64,000 nt of DNA, from the NCBI GenBank assembly GCA_024305745.1, contig JAHRBS010000014.1:2177501-2241500 (forward strand), given 5' to 3'. The notes beneath the pieces were generated by a model. That model was not told where the DNA came from, did no database searches, and saw nothing but the letters and a program-made list of their open reading frames with translations. Source of the DNA: Polyporus tsugae. Taxonomy: Eukaryota; Basidiomycota; Agaricomycetes; Polyporales; Polyporaceae. Positions 11,552 through 22,606 of the stretch are shown here, one piece after another (the stretch's first letter is position 1; every line of letters starts with the position of its first letter). Position numbers and translations under genes: made by a program.

Positions 11552-14500
11552 CTAGAACAAGTCCCCCTGGCCGTCAAGGGAGGTGGCCGATCTGTGGTCC
11601 TGTTCATCATCCAAGTACAAGTTCCCCCCCCAGCCCATCTTATTATCTACCCACTTCAACCCCTCCCTGTCAGAATGACAAACCAGTGAAGCACGGGTTT
11701 CAGTGTACATTAAGTTAAAGTGCGTAATATCACAAGAAGGGAAGACAACAGCATCTCCCGAGCGCAGGGGAAGCACTAGTCCAGCCTCCACCAAGCACAA
11801 CTCACCACCGTCAAAGGAACCTATGGGAATAACTAGACAGGCCTTGAGATCCTTGCCGTCGCGATGGCCCTTGGTGGTGATGTTGAAATTGAGAACGAAG
11901 CCAGCGAAAGGATGGCAGGGCAATGCCTTCCACCCAGGAATCTCATCTGCGTAGCAGGCAATTTTGTAGTAGAGATTGCCGAGGTGAGCCTTCAACTAGA
12001 GAAATATCAGAGAGTACTTTGCAAATACAACCCAGAGTCGAACATACCTTCTTCTCGATCCAGGCAAAGACCTGGTCCAAGGCGTTACAGAGCGCGTTGT
12101 ACTCCACGAAGTTGTCAAGCATCTCTTTACTTTCGTAAGGTGTCATCTGAGTGTGGTTGGTCTGCACAACCCCAGCACACTTGAGGAACCAAGGATGAAC
12201 GTGCTTTGGAGCGTCGGAACCCTGTACTCGCCCCAGGATTAGCACAAATTCCAAGGATACTAGGAAAAATCACTTATGTCCTGGCCTATACGCATATAAT
12301 GGCTGAAGTGCACTGTGATGAACTCTGCCAGCTCATCAGGAGACTGGATATCACGGAGTAGGGGCTGGGTTGATCGAGCTCCCATGCACATCTCCACATT
12401 CCTCTCCAAAGACTCTCACAAGGCAGTTGGCATATCACCCAAAATCAGGCATAGAAAAGAATCATCCTGTCCCTCAAACAAGACATCCTTGCTACTGGCT
12501 GTAAGTAAGCTTGTGCAAATACTCAAGCATTAGGGCTCACCCAGCGAATATGGAGGGTGCGACTCGAACGTATGAGTTCGGAGCGCTCTTGATACCGTCC
12601 TCAGAGTAGAAAGAATTCTGTAGCTTAAAAGGTTGTAAGTTCATGTCTCTGCGTGTATATACTTTGCGTAGCACACCTGCTCTTGTAGGTCCTCAATGGA
12701 GTCTGGCTGTGGGGCCCTTGCCGCATAGTCCCTCTGCCTCAAGGTCCACTGCTCATGCTCGGGACCAGGCTGGGAGAATGGTCGACACTTGTTGGTCTCC
12801 GAAAGAGGGTTGAAGTTGGTTGTGATGGTGGTGCATTGGGCCAGCTCTTCCAGAACGTACGCAGCCTGCGTAGAGGGAGCACCAATAAGATTGTCCTCAA
12901 ACTCCTCCATCCCGGAAAGTGGAGACTCGGGAGTAAGAGCGCGCACAGATGAGGCAGAAGTCGTAGGTGGGGCGGAAGGGGGTGCACTGAGAAGGGTTTG
13001 CTGAAATTGATAGTATGGAACTGGGGCTGCGAGCTGTGCTTTCGACGGAAATATGCCCCACCATTTATCCCAGTCGCGGTTGATAAGTTTGAAATCCCTG
13101 GCCAGACTGTGTGAGGACTAAGATAGATGCATGGTAAACTAAAGTACTTACTTGTTGTTCATCATCGAGAAAACTTGGTCCGTGACCTCTAGATCAGCAC
13201 AATGGACTGTCCGTGGGAGGTTGTAGTCTTCAAGCACATGGATTGAAAAGATCGACGACATGGATAGAGGTACCTCCTGCGCCAAACACTTCAGAAGAGG
13301 GAAGAGCCTCGACGTAATATCCCCAGCTAGTGCACAACCTCAGCCACAACAGGTACATATCTGGAGGGCAAACTACTCACCAGACAGCCATCGCAGCGCT
13401 CCGCTTATAGCTCGAATACTTTCCCAAGGCATCCTTGCACAGGTAAAACTCATACGGTGCTCTGCAATCACGTTGAGAAAATAAATTGATCCTAAGATGA
13501 CACTCCGTCTCAACGACTGGCTAGTAGGTGATAGAGACCCTGCTCACCTGCCCCTGCCAGCGTGGCGTACCTATAACCTGCGGCGACCCAGGAGCGAAAC
13601 ATTCTGGCTGCTGGGGCTCCTACAATCTTCTCCAGGTGGTGATGGTAAATCCTGGTGACGCTCGGCTTCTCCAGCTTCTCTGGCTTCTCCTCCGTTCGTT
13701 TACGCTTGCCCTTCTTGGCTTGATTCTCTGCTAGCTTCACCTTGTACAAGGCAATCCAGGCCTTCAACATACTGCAAAAGAACTGGGTTTAGCAGAAAGA
13801 AAAACCAGTGACCAAACAACGCACCTGTTGACCTTCATGCTGAGCTGAACCAGATTGAGCATTGCCACAAAATCCACAGCTCCACGAACAGCAAACACTC
13901 GGTAGCATCGGTCAACCAAGGACCAGAGTGAGTCCATGGAGTACGCCATGACACCGCTTTCCCAGGGCAAGCGGAAAGCCAGCGACTTCATCCCCACAAT
14001 CCACGCTTGGCACTGGGGGTCATTGACGTCGCTCTCAGGTCCTTGCGTGACGTAGGAGAGCAGCAGCTTGGAGTGCGGATCAGGGCGCATTGCAGGATCT
14101 GACGTGGATGTCCAGTGTATCTGTCCGAGGTCGTCCTCCAGTCCATCTACGCCAGCAATGCACAAGTCTTCATCGAGCCTCTCCTCTTCGAGCAGCTGGA
14201 CTTCCTCAACCCTGGGTACGAAAGAATGTGCCAGACGTGCTTGCTTGGAGGGTCATCTGATAGCAATACCGCCCCGAACGCAAGGAGGTAGTTGGCGGGG
14301 AGGAAGAACCGGACCAAAGAAGTTGATGAGCCCTGCAAGTTCTTCGTTGTCCACGTCAGGTTCGCTGACCTCTGGCTCTCCGTCCTCGTCAGGCTCTTCT
14401 TGAGCAGGAGGATCTGCATGCACTGGTGGTGGCGCGCCTTGAGGTGCTGGATCTGGTTGCTGAGCAGGGCCTTGGGAGGGCGGAATGACAGCTCGACGGC

Positions 14501-15281
14501 CAGCACGCCCGGTTCTGATGGATGCCTGTACCTGAGCACTGGCACCGTTCAAAGCAAAGACAAACTGTGAAGGGGCGGGATTGAGCGTGCTCTCCGTACT
14601 GACATTCTGAGTGTGGTTTGAGGACAAAGGGGAGGGAAGGGAAGACAACTGAGGGGAAGGAGGACCTGACAGCGAGGTAGGGGATAGGCGTGGCGAGAGG
14701 GAGGGGGTTATACGTTGAAGGAAATGTGATATGTTCTGGTTAGGTGTCAGGCAAGCAGAGAAGATAAGTACAAACAGAAAACGTACCTCAAGGTCCACTA
14801 ATTCAGCGCGACCTTGTCCCCCTTCTACCGACACCAAAGTGGTTGTGGTTTCTGAAGGGAGCGTAGCTTGCCAGAGACGCGGTACAGGCATGGGAGAGGG
14901 TGTGAGAAGGGAAGCAGGAAGAGAAGGCTTCTGGTGCAGTTCATGAAACAGTGGCACGAGGGCTGGCCAGCCACTGAGATTGACAGAGCCTAGGACCTCT
15001 CGCAGAGCCCTGACTTGTTTAGGTGAGAGGTGTAGTACCCAGCCCTGTAGAGGAAGCATGAAAACACCATCTGCACTTGGAACAGGGAAACATTGACTGA
15101 CCCTCATCATGCTGTTCGCAGAGCAGGAGAAACCGCACCGGGACGATGAAGGCGGGAAATGCCAACTCACCAGAAACTCAAGGCAGGCAAGCGCCAATTG
15201 CTCTGCCCAATTGGGAAGAGCAATGGCGCCGGCACGAGTGTGCCACCAAGCTGGCCTGACATCTTTGCGCCGGTCAAACAC
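11552..15281 (-). pseudogene. TET/JBP-like 2-oxoglutarate/Fe(II) dioxygenase, multi-exon, probably broken
   Basis: The 3' exon (11995-11552) holds a double-stranded beta-helix oxygenase core. HPFAGFVLNFN leads to GHRDGKDLKA, whose His (11866-11864) and Asp (11860-11858) form the HxD iron pair. Next come GGELCLVEAGLVLPLRSGD and the distal iron His in CDITHFNL (11722-11720); ETRASLVCHSDR supplies the Arg expected to hold 2-oxoglutarate. This resembles fungal TET/JBP proteins, which oxidise 5-methylcytosine and are known to accompany basidiomycete KDZ transposons. Upstream exons are recognisable near 12254-11997, 12520-12300, 13100-12640, 13270-13135, 13770-13510, 14165-13764 and 15275-14253. 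They encode a long N-terminal region without known domains, including a Pro/Ser-rich stretch. An in-frame TGA lies at 12418-12416 within an otherwise good exon. The 5' start is not found: a stop immediately precedes the first exon frame. Exon joins are approximate. Confidence 0.65.
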
Positions 15282-15429
15282 ATCTCAAACATGTATGGAG
15301 AAATTAATATATTTAACAAATAAAAGATGCAGTTCGACAATCCAATCCATACACAAGTAACGCGCAAGTACACCGAATGCAAGGAAGGGAAGGGCGGGAA
15401 GGGCAACGAAAGCTGCCACGGTGGCAGCA

Positions 15430-15511
15430 GGAAGAGAAGTCAGCGTGTTAGATGCTGACATTGGTTGGGCGTCCAACCAATGTCGGCGTCTAACACGCTG
15501 ACTTCTCTTCC
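15430..15511. repeat. Large near-perfect palindrome (39-bp arms, 4-nt loop)
   Basis: Arm 15430-15468 and arm 15473-15511 are reverse complements except for two positions, separated by GCGT. It lies between the minus-strand oxygenase gene and plus-strand gene remnants. It could be two terminal inverted repeats fused head to head, or the hairpin of a small non-autonomous element. Confidence 0.9.
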
Positions 15512-17943
15512 CCCGTCCTTGCACTCCATCTCGCTGTCCATCCGGCCGCCATCCTCTGCCGCTGCCTCCCTCCACATCCATCCACCACGTGAGGCCAATG
15601 TCTCGACCGTCGAACCCCCGCAGAAGACACAACAGGACGCACATACTACATCAGCTTGAGCTGGAGCAGTGTTGGAAGATCGGCCGGCGAGGAGAAGACA
15701 AGTGCGAATCTTTCTCCTCCATGTCAACCCCACCAGCCCAATGGCTGGGCCCTCTCACACATGCAACAAAGGTTGCATTAGCCCCGACAGGAGGACAAGG
15801 AGAGCGGAACAGGACAGTATGAGGAACGGGCGAACTTGCAGGCGAAGCGGGAGGAGCAGGACAGGTAAGTCACTTTGCCCCATCTCCAAGTTCCAACCCC
15901 GGTCGCATCCTCTCCAGTGTCCGTCTGCACGCTGACCCCCATTGCATCTTTTCCTTGTCCTTGCCATGCTCAAGAGGAAGTGCCACCAGAGACAACTCGC
16001 TTCCCCTCGGACCTTTTCCTTTGTATCTCGGCAGCTCTGTCCAAACTTCATTTGACGGACGACCACCGTTGATATACGCTCTGATTCTGTCTGCATGGGT
16101 CCCTTTCCCCCGCGTTATCAACTCGCTTTCCCATATATGCCATACTGATTCAGATCTGTCCACATATTCCTGTACTATCCCCATCCAGACAAAGACAAAG
16201 ACTATATCGAAAACTACGGCTTTGTGCTTGATCTCAACGACATCCTTACCGGCTCGTCCCCCACGTCCATCTGATTCCGGCTGCGGGTCAGATTCCAGTC
16301 ACACAGTGCGGCGTGCGACCCCACCGGGGGAAGATCGGCAGCAGCTGGATTCGGACTTGACGCTTCCCCCCTTCATCGCCCAACCCTGTCCTATACACGC
16401 CTGCACGCTCGTCGCAGGCGAAGAGGGAGGACGACGGGATGGACATGGAGATGGACCTTGCGGACTTGGTCGCCAGCCCCCCATCGCCAACTCTGGACGC
16501 GCTCCAGATCCCGTCGAGAGTCGCGGTGCGCACTCTGCTCAACCCTGCTCCTCCGCCCGTGTCTGCACCTCTACCTGCACCAGAGCCTATTCCCTTGGTG
16601 GACTTCATCAATGACGTGTTGCCGCCCCTGGAGGTGCCAAACGAGGACCAAATTTGAGGCGGGGCGGAGTTTGAGGTCAAGAGGCCTGAAGAGGATATGG
16701 TGTTTGTACCGGATGGCGATGTCACCCCACTCGTTTTGCCAGAGGCGAGCGAGGCGGCCGTGGTGGGCACAGGAGGGCTGGATGACGACATCAACATTAG
16801 CGAAGTGGTCACAGCAGAGATCCGCGTTCAGGTGCGTCATGCAGTCTACACCCCGATTCTTTGGTTGTCATCCTCATGCGTGTCCTGCGCCTCCCGGATC
16901 CCGTACCTTCCATCCGATATCTCCACATTTCTGAACCCGAACCTGAACCGTGCCTTGTGCCCAGCGCCCAGACAAAGTCGCGGCTGATCCTCTTGTGCCC
17001 CCTCGCATGCACACACACCTCATGTCGCGCTGATCCAGAGTCAGGAGACTCCTTCTTCACTCCTCTCTCCCACGCCTTCGTCCATTGCCAATAAGGCCAA
17101 ACGGTCCCACACGCCGACCTTCACAAGAGCGAGCGCGAGGTGGAGAAGGCGGTCCTCAAGCTGTGCAAAAAGTCGTCAAGCCTGTGACGGCGAAGCTTGT
17201 GCGGAAGAATTGATCGCACGCCGCACTGTCGGACGACGAGACCAAGTCAGACTCGCCTTCCGCTCCGATCCATGCTCCTGCCCCACTTCCATCTTTGACC
17301 ATCAAGAAGAAGGATGGAGCCCCGGGAACGGAAGAAGGAGAAGCTGAAGAAGCTGCGCGTGAAGGAGGCACAGGCGGACCTCGAGCCCCGGCATCTCACT
17401 CCTGCCCATTTTCGGAGGACCGTTTGGGTTTGGGCAGTGGGTTTGGGTGGTACACGTCCACTCGCCGCACTATGGCCCCCTGCTCGCCTTGTTCCCGCAC
17501 TGTGTCACCCCTTCGCCACCATCCCCTTCCTCGACTGCCTGCTGTCTCTCCGACGGTGGTACACCACCAACGTCGGCGTCTATCCTCTCCGCCTTTCCCT
17601 CCTCTCCGCCTTTCCTCCACATCTGCCGGACGAGCTCAATAGCTTGTCCTCCAAAGGCTATGAACTGCCGTATCCAGCCCGTGTCGTTCTTGCTGGGCGG
17701 GAGGCAAGGTCAGGCCCGCTGTCACGCCGGACATCATTCTCGAGTGTGGGCACGCAGGGTGGGCCGTCGTCGATGCCCGCATGGGGTGGAAGTGGGAGCA
17801 CAAGCTCCAAGCTGCCGAGCGGGGCGCGGCAGGTCATCCAGTTTGACGGGCGGCAGCCTGGGGACGAGATCGAGGTCGAGGAGGAGATGGACCAGGAAGG
17901 TGCGTCCGCCCGCCTATCCGGCTGGCTGTGTGACGTTGGCTAA
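15512..17943 (+). pseudogene. Decayed low-complexity gene(s), element-associated
   Basis: Plus-strand fragments in several frames look like exons of one charged, Pro/Ser-rich protein. Near 15790-15870 there is EERANLQAKREEQDR before a GTAAGT donor. At 16412-16816 there is MDMEMDLADLVASPPSPTLD, then PLVDFINDVLPPLEVPNEDQ, an in-frame TGA (16655-16657), then FEVKRPEEDMVFVPDGD and on to EIRVQ. Near 17120-17210 an EVEKAVLKLCKK frame breaks into a neighbouring frame. Near 17310-17390 there is a Lys/Glu-rich stretch, and at 17820-17900 VIQFDGRQPGDEIEVEEEMD before a GTGCGT donor. No domain is recognised. The single TGA and the frame breaks suggest decay of an element-encoded accessory protein. Confidence 0.4.
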
Positions 17944-18589
17944 CTTGCAGCTCATTTCCCTCTAACTAAACTCTACCCTTTCTGTGGGCCTCTTTGGACT
18001 TTGGGCTCAAATTACTCAATCCCTGGTCCTCGGTCTATTTAACTCGGTCACTCCGTGGTAACAACCGCTGTCATGCACCAAACTGGATTGGTACATAGAC
18101 AAGGGCTTTGCAAGCCATGTGAACCACTGAGCACTTGAGGAATGGCAGACAAGCATTATCGGGAAAAGTAAACTCCAGTGTCCAGTGCTCAAACACTACA
18201 AAGATCCAAGGCTGCAGTTGATAGGCATTACTAGCCAAACACCCATCACACCAACTGCTACCTCCCAAGCTAGTGACACTCTCCCAAAATGCACCCAAAC
18301 ACTTTTGCCATACTCAAAAACCACCCAAAAAGCTTGTATTGCAAAGCTAGCCCATATCTCTTCTGAAAAACTATTGCTCCTGGCCATCATTGTCATCACC
18401 ACTTCTTGAACAAGTTCTCCCAGTCATGGAGTACTTAATGGGGCGATATTATTCATCACACACATCGCAACTAGCCATCGGCAGTCCTCAAGTTACCTAT
18501 ACCTCGCTCATTGCTTTATATGTCCTACCACTCGTGATTGCAGATTGTTGCATTTATACATGCACAAACTGTGAGTGGATCCTGTATGA
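17944..18589. other. No gene seen
   Basis: AT-richer stretch leading into the GAA/TTC-rich promoter-like region. Only short frames without domains. Confidence 0.45.
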
Positions 18590-18942
18590 TCGGAGGACTC
18601 TAGAAGATTTGGGAAGAATACAGAAGGTTCCGGAAAGATCTGGAAGGTACAGGAACACTCTAGCAACTAACCACCATACCAGAAAGGTGCAGAAGCCACC
18701 AGATATTGCTAGAAGTTTTGGAAACCTTCCGGAAGAAACTAGTATATCCCCGAATGCTCCAGAAGTGTCCAGCATCTGATAGACTATACTGTTGGCTCCG
18801 AGTGAGCCAGAAGGCCAGAGAAAAGGTGCCAGAAGGTGCTGGAAGGTTCTGCACTGTGCCAGACACTACCAGAGCTTGCCAGAACAGTATAGAAGTCTCC
18901 GGAAGTTTCCGGAAGATGCTAGTATGTCCCAGAGAAGAGAGA

Positions 18943-18969
18943 TGACTCAGAGTGACTCACGGTGACTCG
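18943..18969 (+). promoter_or_regulatory. Three tandem TGACTC (Gcn4/AP-1) sites, exact 10-bp period
   Basis: TGACTCA at 18943-18949, TGACTCA at 18953-18959 and TGACTCG at 18963-18969. The first two match the bZIP Gcn4/AP-1 consensus exactly. The 10-bp register places all sites on one face of the helix. Binding is inferred from the consensus. Confidence 0.75.
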
Positions 18970-19035
18970 GTGCAAGATCTACATCACTGGATATAGAAGG
19001 AGACGGAAATCACCAGAACACTCTGGTAACTACTA

Positions 19036-19064
19036 GAATGTTCCGGAAACTTCTGAGAATATTC
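19036..19064 (+). promoter_or_regulatory. Perfectly phased heat-shock element
   Basis: GAA 19036-19038, TTC 19041-19043, GAA 19046-19048 and TTC 19051-19053 are in strict 5-bp phase. After a 1-nt slip, GAA 19057-19059 and TTC 19062-19064 follow. Four contiguous inverted pentamers are a high-affinity Hsf1 site by consensus. About 85 bp upstream of the TATA box. Confidence 0.75.
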
Positions 19065-19148
19065 TGGATAAAGCATAGAAACAACCAGAACAGTTTAGAG
19101 CCTTGATTAGTAATATATGTAGAATAGTCTGGAAGGTTTTCAGAACAG

Positions 19149-19156
19149 TATAAATA
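19149..19156 (+). promoter_or_regulatory. TATA box (TATAAATA)
   Basis: Consensus TATA element downstream of the heat-shock-like array. Transcription would start about 25-35 bases downstream and run into the tandem hairpin repeats. Confidence 0.6.
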
Positions 19157-19417
19157 CTGGACTGAAAGCTGCCCCCGGAGAGAGATCATATCATCATAAC
19201 CTGTTACCACATCTCACATCTCATCCAACATCATATTCCAACAATCTCTGAGCTTGACATCCACACTCATTTGAACCTAAGTAGGCAGCACTAGCAATAG
19301 TCTTTGCAAGTGCTCTACATAGTTGTTCTTGAAACTACAGAGTCTAGTTTCTCACCAGCTGTGTAGTGTACGGCTCTCTCTAAGAGGGAAAGAGAAGTAC
19401 AGCCAGGAAGCCTCCGG

Positions 19418-19740
19418 GACGATTGAACTGCACAGGATCGTATTCCTGGAAGTTTAATCAATTGTCACCCGCACAAGACTAGCTGATAACCAGCTGGGTT
19501 ATCTTAGCTTAGTCAGGACAGGAGTGTCTACAATAGACACTCACAGCAGCAGGCGTCGCCAGTAGACGTGCAAGTACGGACGGTTGAACTGCATAGGAGC
19601 GGACTCCTAGAAGTTTAATCAATCGTCAGCTACATGGGACTAGCTGATAACCAGCGAGGTTAGCTCAGCTTAGTCAGTATAGGAGTGTCTACGATAGACA
19701 CTCACCAGAGCAGGCGTCTCCGACAGACGCACACATATAG
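19418..19740 (+). repeat. 161-nt tandem repeat with four conserved hairpins (structured leader)
   Basis: Copy 1 is 19418-19578 and copy 2 is 19579-19739, with no indels between them. Each copy folds into the same set. Hairpin 1: CAGGA/TCCTG (19433/19444) in copy 1, TAGGAG/CTCCTA (19594/19604) in copy 2, inside an outer GATTGAACT/AGTTTAATC stem. Hairpin 2: GACTA...TAGTC with an inner GATAACC/GGTTATC (19477-19514 and 19638-19675). Hairpin 3: GAGTGTCT/AGACACTC (19522, 19683). Hairpin 4: GCGTC/GACGT or GACGC (19553, 19714). The outer pair of hairpin 1 changes C-G to T-A between copies, and a G-T pair in hairpin 4 becomes G-C. Structure rather than sequence is therefore preserved. It probably belongs to a retroelement 5' leader; function unknown. 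Confidence 0.75.
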
Positions 19741-20691
19741 GTGCCGACTGCATCATTGAACAAAATATAGGGGAAACTCTGCCCGTTCAAGCAGTGCACC
19801 TGTCAATACAAGAGTCTCAAAGTCTACAGGGCCTACAGAGAAGAGGTCAGACTTCCAGTGCCACCACCAATCACATAGGATCTTCCACAGGCTACATCAA
19901 GCAAGCACACATCCGTTACCACCAACTGTAACCTCTCCCCCGAACTCAACGAGGTCCCTTTCGGGAAAACTGGAAAACCCATACACCTTGTGGCAGTGTT
20001 TTCTTGGGAACCCGTGAAATCACCACACCACACCACACCATCTGGAGTTTACAACTCCTGGAGCCCACCACACTACATCTCTCACACTCCACTCCCGAGA
20101 AGTACCTAGTGTACTTATCCCAACACCAAAAACACACGCACGACACCACGTGATTCCCCGTATCAGAATCGGCAGGCGGGGATGTTGCCTGCAGCTGCTG
20201 CAAAGCACACCGCATTCGTGCGCGCTTGTAGAAGGCACTACTCAAACGAGGCGGAAGTGACAAAGGTGAGCAAGATTCAAGTTGCGACCCCGTGTGGCTC
20301 CGGCAAATCTGCTCACTTGAGCTGTGATTGACCTCCGCGACTTTGGCAGTCGGCGAACAAGCTGATGGATGAGGAAGATGAGGAGGATGTTTCATTGGTG
20401 GTGAACTCTGCCGACCCGATGAATGAAGATAGCATCTCACTGTGCTCGAGGGCTGGCACCAACCCCCAGGATCATCTTCAACGTTGTGCACGAGAAGCTT
20501 GTGGCCCTCATCATGGTCATCCCGCTTCGCAGTGTCACTGTGCGATCAAGTGCACTCACACAGCGGCCACCACAATCTCCCGCTCCTTCACTGAGCATCA
20601 TCCACCCACCGCCCAGAGGGGCAGCAGACATGGTATAGCCCAGTAGATATTGTTAAGTATGTTGTACAAGTTAATTCATTCAATGTGATAC
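19741..20691. other. Unassigned, downstream of structured leader
   Basis: About 950 bases. It includes a CACCACACCACACCACACC low-complexity patch near 20020 and short frames on both strands. No capsid, protease or polymerase motif that would continue the retroelement interpretation. Confidence 0.45.
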
Positions 20692-22606
20692 ATGTTCCAG
20701 TATACAAGAGGTGCCAGGATGCCCCAAGGTGTTGTGAAGGCTCCAAAGAGCCTTGAGGAGGGAGCCCTTGAGGCACGTGGCGGTGCCTCAGCACTGAGGG
20801 TTTTTCCTGATGAGCGCTTTCCTGCTCATTCCTCGTTCCCACCAAGTCGCGTCTTATCCTCATCCCATCCCATCCTCATTGTGTCTTCTCGGCGGTTCTC
20901 CGGCTGCTATTCTCCCTCATTCCAACATTGCTGCACTTTGCATCTAGTGCAGTGTTTGCAGGCTAGGTCACCACCATGTGCAGAGAGCACGAAGAGCCAT
21001 CCAAGCACGTCCGCGTATCTTCAACCATGGGGGCAGGATGGTGGGTGGGTGCATACCATCGAGACTACAGTTCATGTAAGTAATTTTCTCCTCGAATGCG
21101 CCCAATGGGACCTCGATATCGCTCAGGCTGGCGCACAGTTGGGTGTCGAGGTTCCTCTACCCATTTTGGAAGAGCTCAGGCGCTGGCACGAGCGTGCCAG
21201 CGCCTGGGCATCTCCTACAACCTGAACGGCCTCCAACTCCCTCAACATTTGGACTGGCTGACGACGCCATCCTCTTGGAAGACATCACACCCCTTGCCCC
21301 CAGCCACTGGCGCGCCTATCTGACCTAGTCGGTCCTGCTTTCTGATCCGCTCTAACCTCACCTCCAGCCAAGTTCTCCCAACTCACTCCCCTTCTCCTTG
21401 CTGTCCCTCCCCTCCTCGTCTCTGCCTCCCCACACTTCCGTCTTCTCCACAGGATCTTCCATCCGTCTCTCCCCCGACACCCCCTTTTCCGACCATGCAA
21501 TCGTTCAAGTCTCCAGCTCTGGGCCCGCAGCTGAAACCCGTCTAGTGCCCTCCGAGACCTACACCGAAAACCTACAGGAATACCTCTCCGCAGTCGAGAG
21601 CCTCAAAGATGCTCTCTACCAGGTCGCACTAGAACACCCCGGCAATGTAGACCGGACACAAAGGGCCACATCATCTGTCCTAGCTATGAGTCTATCCCTC
21701 CATCCGGCTACCCACCGCTTGCCGTCGTCTCCCTTGTTACGGCGCTCTGGGTGGACTGCCGGTATCCCCAGCCTGCATCGCTGATCCATGTCCAGTTCAC
21801 CCGAGCCTGTGCTCTGCGATCTAGTCTGCATTCTATTCTCTGACTGAGGTCAAACAAACTCACGCCCATGCACCTTTTAGTGCCACCTGCCATCTAGCAC
21901 CTCCGAAGTGTTCACAATCCCCCTCGACCGGCAGGGCATACCGTTTACCCTTGACTATTTTGTGATGTCCCGTGCCGCACAATGGCGCGTGCCCGAAGCT
22001 CAACGGCTGCAAGGCAAGTGCGAGTGCGGGATTGAGCCCTGACCAGCTTTGGCCGATTGCCCGCACAATGGTCGCGCTCCAATCTCCGACGTTTCCACTG
22101 CTGTGCGTCCTCCTCTTCCTTCTACGCCCTGCCCTTGCCCCTTCCTATTCTGCTGCACTGATGATCTGACTTCCAGGCTGTTTATCAGCCGACTTTATCA
22201 TCACCGTCAACCACGCCACCGTCACAAGCTTCCCTGAAGCCGGCGCAAACCCCAACACGTACGTACCCTCCTTTACCGTGCCTAGCAGCAGTCTTCTTCT
22301 GCCTCCGCGACATGACACTGACACTCTACAGGCGATAGGAACCCCATGGGCAGCCACAAAAAGCCTGTCACCCACGACAAGAAGTCCGTTGTTGTCCCTG
22401 TTGTGGACCCCTGCCCTAGCTGTGCCGGGGCCATCGGCAGTGTCGACCTCACGCCAACACTGTGCAAGATGCTCAGGTCTAGGGGACACTCCTCTAAGCG
22501 CCGCAGCAATTCTGGAAGTTCGAGTGGGAGCGCGTTTGGTTGTGAGGCAGATGGACCCTTCGGGAAGGGGCAAAAAGGAGCAGGCTCTGTCAGAGGACCC
22601 CTATAG
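20692..22606 (+). CDS. Uncharacterised multi-exon protein, model uncertain
   Basis: A chain of plausible exons reads in one direction: 20692-21225 (ends in a stop if unspliced), a part near 21470-21700 containing SETYTENLQEYLSAVESLKDALYQVALEHPGNVD, a GHIICPSYESIPPSGYPPLA stretch near 21660, and a part near 21890-22015 with TIPLDRQGIPFTLDYFVMSRAAQWRV. A part near 22175-22258 (ADFIITVNHATVTSFPEAGA) follows, then a last exon to 22606 with the Cys motif DPCPSCAG and a Ser/Lys-rich tail. Introns are inferred from GT/AG signals and are not verified. I do not recognise a domain. It lies inside the mobile block and is probably element cargo or a remnant of one. Confidence 0.35.

Larger units (their letters stand above)
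18590..19148 (+). promoter_or_regulatory. GAA/TTC-rich upstream region, U3-like promoter
   Basis: Over about 560 bases, units such as CCAGAA, TTCCGGAA, TCTAGAAG and TTCTGGAA recur far above background, many in the alternating GAA/TTC arrangement of heat-shock elements (for example AGAAGGTTCCGGAAAG near 18625). It ends at a TATA box and includes a tandem Gcn4/AP-1 cluster. The order dense activator sites, TATA, untranslated leader is what one expects for an LTR retroelement or a strong stress promoter. No gag/pol frame follows, so the element may be a solo LTR or remnant. Confidence 0.55.

Noticed and set aside
18590..19150. GAA/TTC-rich region considered as a CRISPR-like or satellite array
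   Set aside because: Units vary in sequence and spacing, there are no fixed-length spacers, and the context is eukaryotic; phased heat-shock elements fit better.
18400..20000. Complete LTR retrotransposon
   Set aside because: Promoter and leader features are suggestive, but no second LTR, primer-binding site, gag or pol frame could be found.
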